From: Shinella sp. XGS7
GTDB taxonomy: Bacteria > Pseudomonadota > Gammaproteobacteria > Burkholderiales > Burkholderiaceae_C
Direction of reading: 5' to 3'
Assembly: GCF_020535565.1 (NCBI RefSeq)
Contig: NZ_CP084758.1
Coordinates: 1,453,501 to 1,517,500, forward strand
Length of the DNA: 64,000 nt
Both the position numbers and the translations under genes were made by a program. The notes under the pieces are model-generated. The model was not told the DNA's origin, ran no database searches, and saw nothing but the letters and a program-made list of their open reading frames with translations. Below are positions 59,501-64,000 of the stretch, in pieces. How positions within the stretch are numbered: the stretch's first letter is position 1; each line of letters begins with the position of its first letter.

Positions 59501-60605
59501 CAGGCCGGTGATGATCCGCCTCACGCGCTACCGCGCCCGCGCGGGCGCCCATGGCCAGCCCCTGCTGATGATCCATGGCTACAGCGCCAGCGGCACCACC
59601 TTTGCCCATCACTCGGTGCAGCCCGGCCCGGCCAAGCTGCTCTGGGACGCCGGCTTCGACATCTGGGTGCTGGACATGCGCACCAGCGCCGGCCTGCCCA
59701 CCGCGCGCCTGCCCTGGACCTTCGAGGAATGCGCGCTCAACGACATCCCGGTGGCCGTGGACCAGGTGCTGCGCGCCACCGGCCGCGCGAATCTGGATGT
59801 GCTGGCCCACTGCATGGGCTCGGCGATGCTGCACATGGCCCTGCTCCAGCCCCAGGCCCAGCGCTGCGAGCATTTCTTCCCGCTGCGTGAGCAGTTGATG
59901 AAGCAGCGGCGCATCCGGCGCCTGGTGATCTCCCAGGTCACGCCGTTGATGATCTACTCGCCCACCAACACCTTGCGGGCCTATCTGATGCAGTGGCTGC
60001 GGCCCTATCTGCCGCTGGAGGACTACAGCTTCCGCCCCGGCGGCGCGCAGAGTGAGCCCCTGGGCCTGCTGGACCAGCTGATCGACCGCCTGCTGGCCAG
60101 CCTGCCCTATCCGGACGAGGAGTTCGACATCGAGAACCCGCCCTTTCCCAGCATCCGCAAGACGCCCTGGACCGCCACGCGCCACCGCATGGACCTGCTC
60201 TATGGCCGCGACTTCGCGATCAAGAACGTGTCCCCGCCGGTGTTCGATTTCATCGACGACCATTTCGGGCCGCTCAATATGGACACCGTGGCCCAGGCCA
60301 TCCACTTCGCGCGCCAGCACGAGATCAGCGACTGGCGCGGCGCCAGCCTCTATCTGGACGATATGGCCAAGAGCCTGGCCCAGCTGCAGGCCTTCCCGGT
60401 GCTCTCGGTGCACGGGCAGGACAACGGCCTGTGCCAGTCCGAGAGCGGGGAGCTCACGCGCGACCTCTATGAGCGCGTGGCCCCGGGGCGCTACCGCCAC
60501 AAGATCGTGCACGGCCATGGCCACCAGGACTGCCTGATCGGCCACGACATCCAGGACGTGGTGTTCAAGGACGTGATCGCCTTCCTGCTGGAGGAACAGC
60601 CATGA
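56529..60605 (+). CDS. GMC oxidoreductase fused to an alpha/beta hydrolase
   Basis: This 1358-residue fusion has an N-terminal GMC/cholesterol-oxidase-like flavoprotein (about 35-620). FAD motif GSGYGG is at 47-52, GGGSLINAGVMEPARPE is the isoalloxazine loop, and the C-terminal GMC part is VHPLGGCAMADD and GINPALTITALALRAL. A cluster C235/C238/C241/C245 (CIACGDCATGC) has the spacing of a ferredoxin half. A middle region (about 640-990) of unknown fold follows. The C-terminal hydrolase (about 1000-1358) starts with MIHGYSASGTTFAHHS; its nucleophile elbow is AHCMGS with Cys1095, the acid is Asp1298 (HGQDNGL) and the base His1330 or His1332. Likely role: oxidation plus hydrolysis of a lipid, sterol or polyester-type substrate. 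There is no signal peptide. It overlaps the kinase gene by 35 bases and the next gene by 4. Confidence 0.88.
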   Translation: MSFGEKPAPSAEQASSAAPELALRWLSEPLEALLAAGDTEFDILIVGSGYGGAAAAEHFSRCRGPEGQVLRIAVLERGREYLPGAFPERMADLPGHVRFAAAGSDSVSGYRESLFDFRVGPDMCVALASGLGGGSLINAGVMEPARPEVFAGGAWPEGLRRDPGQMAAWYERAGRALGSLDASGAPNTIERLDTYTPRRARFLRELDPQRARSVPITVALDAQPRSPAGLDLSRCIACGDCATGCNHGAKQSLDTNLLLQAHQRGVRLVTGATALRLEQRAGEGEGWDLLLRYTDELLHEREPHKPLRLRARQVVLAAGSLGSTEILLRSRAGGLPLSDRLGHQFSGNGDVIALGLDAPQALNALADEALAPAARQVGPTITAMLDAREAGGFVVQDLGIPAGLRWSLEESFALAESLDALARPDRSEHLGGEDFEDPLSVRPARGAHLLPVAIMGRDAAQGRLLMPALDDEDEADAQEPGCLAVDWPAARQDPEVQRRHDWLAQRLQGQGARLLVNPLWRLLPAEMEFLLGDQRGPMITVHPLGGCAMADDAARGVVNEWGQVFSGRAGDQVHPGLAVLDGAILPTALGINPALTITALALRALDGLQRHWGLRDAPDATLPAPGPRPVYRSVDPQRVEPQQPTVVEIRERLGGFVRLDGVPRYLELSFVYQPKPLRELLVAGPQRHLLGGPECRLRLFEAQPDPDAAGRWMVVKAGSARGQGKLWMHAERADADALWVAPLSQARLAVFHRAPSSHGQRKRRALWAWFRNRGWRDSWQAAIAHLHGSEAPKPGAPSAWQTVLSRARNALALASHGGQIRLMEYDMSVGAGQGPGACGAQLDGLQLKGFKRISYTRRGNPWKQLSRIRLEEGPFEPLEGVKGGEGPELELDLFDLERQRQPLLRITQAQDLPSAIRDIGSLLAYLLRLMIQVHVWTFRKPDAAPPREIKRLPEAVPGLPEPEISEIATGRWGEAGASREPVDRQPREDDDRPVMIRLTRYRARAGAHGQPLLMIHGYSASGTTFAHHSVQPGPAKLLWDAGFDIWVLDMRTSAGLPTARLPWTFEECALNDIPVAVDQVLRATGRANLDVLAHCMGSAMLHMALLQPQAQRCEHFFPLREQLMKQRRIRRLVISQVTPLMIYSPTNTLRAYLMQWLRPYLPLEDYSFRPGGAQSEPLGLLDQLIDRLLASLPYPDEEFDIENPPFPSIRKTPWTATRHRMDLLYGRDFAIKNVSPPVFDFIDDHFGPLNMDTVAQAIHFARQHEISDWRGASLYLDDMAKSLAQLQAFPVLSVHGQDNGLCQSESGELTRDLYERVAPGRYRHKIVHGHGHQDCLIGHDIQDVVFKDVIAFLLEEQP

Positions 60606-62305
60606 AGCGCCTGCTGGCCGAGCTCTGCAGCGTCTTCCCGCCCCTGCACCGGGTGGAGCGTGCGCGCGTCATGTCAGACGAGGGCGTGGACGAGGTGCGT
60701 GTGCTCACCGCCCTGCGCCCCGAGCGCGGCTGGCCGCGCCACTGGGCCTGGCTGCCGGTGCGCATGGCCGAGGACGCGCAGGGCGGTGCCATCACCCCGC
60801 TGCGCACCGATCTGCCCCTGAGCCAGCAGCTCCATCTGCAGCCCTTCGAGCATGCCGATGTGAGCCGCCTGCCCGGCGATGCGCTGCGCGGCGCCCTGCC
60901 GGCGGCCTGGTTCCCGCCGCCGCAGGAGCCGGTCAGCGGCCAGGCCTGCGGCCTGCTCTGCCTGTTTGTTTACGCCGATCTGGCCCAGCAGCAGCGCGAG
61001 GGCCAGGCCGGCGAGACCACGCTGGACGCCGCCCTGGCCATCGTCCTGGCCCAGGACCCCGTGCAGCTGCGCCATGCCTTCACGCCCCTGCCGCCCGAGG
61101 ACGAGACCGCGGCCCGCCCCGGCGAGGGCCTGGGTTTTGTGCTGGCCGCCTGCCAGTACCCGCCCCAGATGCTGGACGTGAGCCCCGGCGCCGAGCGTGA
61201 CCCCGCGCGCGCCGGCCCGGGCCAGGCCGCGCTGGCGCGCCTGCTGGCCTTCACCCGCGCCAGCGCGGCGGGTCGCCAGGCCTCCTTGCTGCTGCTGGCC
61301 GGCGACCAGATCTATGCCGATGCCACCGGCGGCCTGGCCGATGGCAGCAACAGCGTGGACCGCTATGCGCGGCCCTACCAGCAGTTCAAGGCCGGCCTGC
61401 CGCGCCATCTACCGCCCAGCCTGGCGCGCATCGTGCACGCGCCGGACGACCACGAGATCGTGGACAACTGGGAGCCGGTGGCCGACCCGGGCGCGCCCGG
61501 CGGGCAGCGCCGCGGCCCCCTGGCCGATGCGGCCCTGGCCGCGGCCTGGGCGGCGCGCTGGGAGGCGGGCGAGCGCGAGGGCGTGCTGGAGCATTTCTGG
61601 CACCGCTTTGACTGGCGCGGCGCGGCCTTCTTCGTGGCCGATGCCCGCACGGAGCGCGAGCCGCGCCATGTGGCGCGCCTGGACCAGGCCCAGATGCTGT
61701 CCGCCCGCCAACGCCAGGCCTTCGAGGCCTGGCTGCAGGCCCGCGCCGGCCGGCCCCGCTTTGTGCTCAGCGGCTCCCTGCCGCTGCCGCGGCGCCGCGC
61801 CACCCGGGCCCATGCCGCCAGCGCCCTGCGCTCCGATGCCTGGGACGGCTATCCCGCCAGCCTGCACTGGCTGCTGGGAACGCTGTGGACGCAGCGGGCC
61901 CAGGATGTGGTGCTGCTGTCCGGTGACGAGCACCGCTCTGGCTATGTGCGCGCCGAGATCGCGCCGGTGGATGGCAGCGGGCCCGCGGTGCGGCTCGTCA
62001 GCATCCACAGCTCGGCCCTGTACGCACCCTGGCCTTTTGCCGTGACCCGCGCCGAGGACTTTGCGGCGCCCGAGTGCTTCGAGTTCCAGGCGCCCGGGGG
62101 CCAGGTCTTGCGCTGCACCGTGAGCGCTTGGCATGACGCGCCGGGCGACGGCTTTGCCCATCTGAGCCTGGACCCGGCCGGCACACGCCTGCGCCTGTGG
62201 TTCGACCGCGCCGGGCGAGCGCTGCACCAGGCCCTGGCCAGTGCTGACGAGGCGCAGTGGCCGGCGCCCGATGGCGAGTTCCCGCTTGGCGGCGGGCAGG
62301 GCTGA
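60602..62305 (+). CDS. PhoD-like metallophosphoesterase, cytoplasmic form
   Basis: This 567-residue protein has an N-terminal beta domain (about 1-180) and a PhoD-type metallophosphatase domain with LLLAGDQIYADATGG, IVHAPDDHEIVDNWEP, and VVLLSGDEHRSGYVRAE. There is no signal peptide, unlike the Tat-type PhoD protein at 27153. Some relatives are called alkaline phosphatase D or haloperoxidase/phosphodiesterase-like in annotations. Start ATG 60602 overlaps the GMC-hydrolase stop by 4 bases, so it is translationally coupled, and a joint pathway is likely. A phospho-lipid or phosphodiester substrate is possible. Confidence 0.88.
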   Translation: MKRLLAELCSVFPPLHRVERARVMSDEGVDEVRVLTALRPERGWPRHWAWLPVRMAEDAQGGAITPLRTDLPLSQQLHLQPFEHADVSRLPGDALRGALPAAWFPPPQEPVSGQACGLLCLFVYADLAQQQREGQAGETTLDAALAIVLAQDPVQLRHAFTPLPPEDETAARPGEGLGFVLAACQYPPQMLDVSPGAERDPARAGPGQAALARLLAFTRASAAGRQASLLLLAGDQIYADATGGLADGSNSVDRYARPYQQFKAGLPRHLPPSLARIVHAPDDHEIVDNWEPVADPGAPGGQRRGPLADAALAAAWAARWEAGEREGVLEHFWHRFDWRGAAFFVADARTEREPRHVARLDQAQMLSARQRQAFEAWLQARAGRPRFVLSGSLPLPRRRATRAHAASALRSDAWDGYPASLHWLLGTLWTQRAQDVVLLSGDEHRSGYVRAEIAPVDGSGPAVRLVSIHSSALYAPWPFAVTRAEDFAAPECFEFQAPGGQVLRCTVSAWHDAPGDGFAHLSLDPAGTRLRLWFDRAGRALHQALASADEAQWPAPDGEFPLGGGQG

Positions 62306-62311
62306 GCCGCC

Positions 62312-63214
62312 ATGGCCCCGCGCCGCCGCCGCCGCGCCCTCCTGATCATCCTGGCCCTGCTGGGTCTGGGCCTGCTGGCCGTGCTGGCCGGCACGGCCTG
62401 GCTGGGCGAGCGCCTGAGCCGGCCCATGCCGGCCCGCGTGGGGCCACCGCCCGCCGGCCTGGGGGCCGAGAGCCTGAGCCTGCCTGGCGCCCCGTCCGAT
62501 CGGCCGGTGGCGGCCTGGTTCGTGCCCGGCCGGCCGGGGGCGGGCGCGGTGCTGCTCTTGCACGGCCTGCATGGCGACCGGCGCCAGATGCTGGGCCGCG
62601 CGGCCTTTTTGCAGCGGCGCGGCCATGCCCTGCTGCTGATCGATCTGCCCGGTCATGGTGAGAGCCCGGCCGACCGGGTGCGCTTTGGCGCGGGCGAGGC
62701 CGGCGCGGTGCGCGCGGCCCTGGCCTATCTGCATCAGCGCCTGCCGCAGGAGCGCGTGGGTGTGATCGGCGTGTCCCTGGGCGCTGCGGCCCTGGTGCTG
62801 GCTCGGCCCGAGCCGGCGCCGGCCGCGGTGGTGCTGGAATCGATGTATCCCGGCATCGAAGACGCGCTGGAGAACCGCCTGCGCCTGCATCTGGGCGACT
62901 GGGCCCCGCCCCTGGCACCCCTGCTGCTGTGGCAGCTGCCCTGGCAGCTGGGCCTCAGTGCCGCGCAGCTGCAGCCCATCCAGTCCCTGCCGCAGTGGCG
63001 CACGCCCCTGCTGCTGGCCGCGGGCGGACGCGACCGCCACACCACCTTGCCCGAGACCGCGCAGCTGTTTGCCGCGGCGCCGGGACCTGGCAAATCCCTG
63101 TGGGTGCTGGCCGATGCCGCCCATGTGGATCTGCATGCCCACAGCCCCGCCGCCTACGAGCAGCGGGTGGGCAGCTTTCTGGCCGAGCATCTGCAGCCGC
63201 AGGCCAGTCCCTGA
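62312..63214 (+). CDS. Membrane-anchored alpha/beta hydrolase
   Basis: This 300-residue protein has an Arg-rich start and one N-terminal transmembrane helix (about 9-31), then an alpha/beta-hydrolase domain: oxyanion motif LLLHGLHGDRRQ, nucleophile Ser155 in GVSLGAAALV, Asp241 in GGRDRHTTL, and His271 in DAAHVDLH. The catalytic triad is complete, unlike the Cys version in the fusion protein upstream. It lies 6 bases after the PhoD-like gene, in the same run. It is probably a periplasmic or membrane esterase or lipase; the substrate is unknown. Confidence 0.88.
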   Translation: MAPRRRRRALLIILALLGLGLLAVLAGTAWLGERLSRPMPARVGPPPAGLGAESLSLPGAPSDRPVAAWFVPGRPGAGAVLLLHGLHGDRRQMLGRAAFLQRRGHALLLIDLPGHGESPADRVRFGAGEAGAVRAALAYLHQRLPQERVGVIGVSLGAAALVLARPEPAPAAVVLESMYPGIEDALENRLRLHLGDWAPPLAPLLLWQLPWQLGLSAAQLQPIQSLPQWRTPLLLAAGGRDRHTTLPETAQLFAAAPGPGKSLWVLADAAHVDLHAHSPAAYEQRVGSFLAEHLQPQASP

Positions 63215-63239
63215 CCATCATCCCGAGGAGGAACCCACC

Positions 63240-63719
63240 ATGTCGACCCTGATCCCGCGCCGTCGCTCGCTGCTGGCCGCCGCCCTTCTGGCCTGCGCAC
63301 CCTGGCTGGCCCATGCCGCGCCCGGTCCCTATGAGGAGGCGGCCGATGCCCGCGCCGAGCTGCAGGTCGCCCTGGCCCAGCGCCAGGATGCGCGGCCCCT
63401 GCTGCTGGTCTTCGGCGCCAACTGGTGCGGCGACTGCAAGGTGCTGGACATGGCTTTCAAGCAGGGCGCGGCCGCGCCCCTGATCGCCAAGGAGTTCCGC
63501 GTGCTCAAGGTGGATGTGGGCCGCTTCACCAAGCACCTGGACCTGGCCGAGCAGTACGGCGTGAACCTCAAGAAGGGCATTCCCGCCGTGGCCGTGCTCT
63601 CGCCCCAGGGCCAGCCGGTCTATGTGACCCGCGCCGGCGAGCTGGCCGATGCCCGCCATATGGGCGATCAGGCCATCTACGACTTCTTCGCCAAGGTGGT
63701 GGCCGGCGGCGGGCGCTGA
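63240..63719 (+). CDS. Thioredoxin-fold periplasmic protein
   Basis: This 159-residue protein has a signal peptide with RRRS (about 1-27, ending AHA) and a thioredoxin fold with the redox motif WCGDC (62-66) in VFGANWCGDCKVLDMAF, followed by GVNLKKGIPAVAVLSPQG with the cis-Pro. A GD pair between the cysteines is unusual compared with GP in thioredoxin and resembles DUF-type Trx proteins. The ATG at 63240 follows GAGGAGG. It is last in the GMC-hydrolase run. A role in disulfide or metal-centre handling for the pathway is inference. Confidence 0.87.
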   Translation: MSTLIPRRRSLLAAALLACAPWLAHAAPGPYEEAADARAELQVALAQRQDARPLLLVFGANWCGDCKVLDMAFKQGAAAPLIAKEFRVLKVDVGRFTKHLDLAEQYGVNLKKGIPAVAVLSPQGQPVYVTRAGELADARHMGDQAIYDFFAKVVAGGGR

Positions 63720-63744
63720 GCCGCGCTTGCGGGGTTTGCCGGGC

Positions 63745-64000
63745 TCAGCCCAGCGTCTGCCGCAGCGCCTGCACCCAGGCCTGCGGATCGCCGTAGTAGC
63801 GGGAGTGGTCCAGGCGCAGCAGGTGGCCGTCGGGCGCTTGCAGCAGCAGGCTGGGAAACCCCTGCACACCGCCTGCCTGCATCAGGGCGCGGCTCTCGCG
63901 CAGATGGGCCTGGGTGGCCGCGCCGCTCAGGCGCTCGTAGGCGGCTTCGAAGGCCGCGCCGTCCAGCCCCTGCTCGCGGGCCAGGCCCAGCAGCACGGCC
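63745..64000 (-). CDS. DsbA/FrnE-family oxidoreductase, C-terminal part only
   Basis: This is the last 84 residues of a protein whose 5' end is outside the window. The helical-insert segment (REQGLDGAAFEAAYERLSG) and the final thioredoxin-like strands with GVQGFPSLLLQAPDG, carrying the cis-Pro loop, match the DsbA/2-hydroxychromene-isomerase superfamily. The stop at 63745 is 25 bases from the convergent thioredoxin-like gene. The active-site cysteines would lie beyond the window edge. Confidence 0.75.
   Translation of the reverse strand, partial: AVLLGLAREQGLDGAAFEAAYERLSGAATQAHLRESRALMQAGGVQGFPSLLLQAPDGHLLRLDHSRYYGDPQAWVQALRQTLG

Noticed and set aside
56571-60545. Very long open frame antisense to the GMC-hydrolase gene
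   Set aside because: High-GC genes with CTG/GCC-rich codons leave long stop-free antisense frames. This one is repetitive, rich in Gln, His, Ala and Gly, has no domain pattern and no ribosome site.

Overview
The window is 64 kb of a very GC-rich, CTG-dominated bacterial chromosome. The F1Fo operon order, the neighbours hemE and priA, the PhaC/AcoR/b561-type accessory genes and the codon use point to a betaproteobacterium of the order Burkholderiales, probably near Roseateles, Mitsuaria or Pelomonas. This placement is inferred from remembered family sequences. No tRNA, rRNA, CRISPR array, insertion sequence or prophage was recognised.

Layout. 1-6.7 kb: the atpBEFHAGDC operon, closed by a strong terminator. 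6.7-13.3 kb: housekeeping genes (hexose-6-phosphate mutarotase, two TPM-domain proteins with LemA, hemE, priA). 13.3-22.4 kb: a signalling block with two CheW-like proteins, a chemoreceptor, a REC-Hpt protein and an HTH-REC regulator on the minus strand, then a receiver, an HD-GYP phosphodiesterase, a secreted binding protein and a membrane kinase on the plus strand. 22.4-34.2 kb: S9 peptidase, AEC transporter, pseudokinase, PhoD-like phosphatase, orphan binding protein, O-antigen-ligase-like protein and Rep helicase. 34.2-35.4 kb: a lower-GC RES/Xre toxin-antitoxin pair. 35.6-43.1 kb: AlaC-like aminotransferase, peptide-binding protein, YhhN, and a sigma-54 activator divergent from an aldehyde dehydrogenase. 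43.2-50.1 kb: lipoprotein, binding protein, LytTR/LytS-type pair, an overlooked 25-residue hydrophobic peptide gene, two YceI proteins with cytochrome b561, and a PhnZ-like HD protein. 50.4-56.6 kb: a second signalling block (HisKA_2 kinase, REC-PAS-GGDEF-EAL protein, hybrid kinase). 56.5-63.7 kb: a tightly packed run of GMC oxidoreductase fused to a hydrolase, a PhoD-like enzyme, an alpha/beta hydrolase and a thioredoxin-like protein. A truncated DsbA-like gene ends the window.

The strongest anomaly is mosaicism. The central parts of atpA and most of the catalytic part of atpD read as alphaproteobacterial protein and codon use set into betaproteobacterial termini, and most of the aldehyde dehydrogenase shows the same shift. 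Either real gene conversion by a rhizobial-type donor or a chimeric assembly at conserved genes would give this; the sequence alone cannot decide. Other points of interest are a 1358-residue oxidoreductase-hydrolase with a Cys nucleophile elbow and a ferredoxin-like Cys cluster, the 25-residue membrane peptide gene with its own terminator, a kinase-like protein lacking every catalytic motif, an O-antigen ligase with an inserted beta-rich carbohydrate-binding-like module, and a shared promoter motif in the first signalling block.
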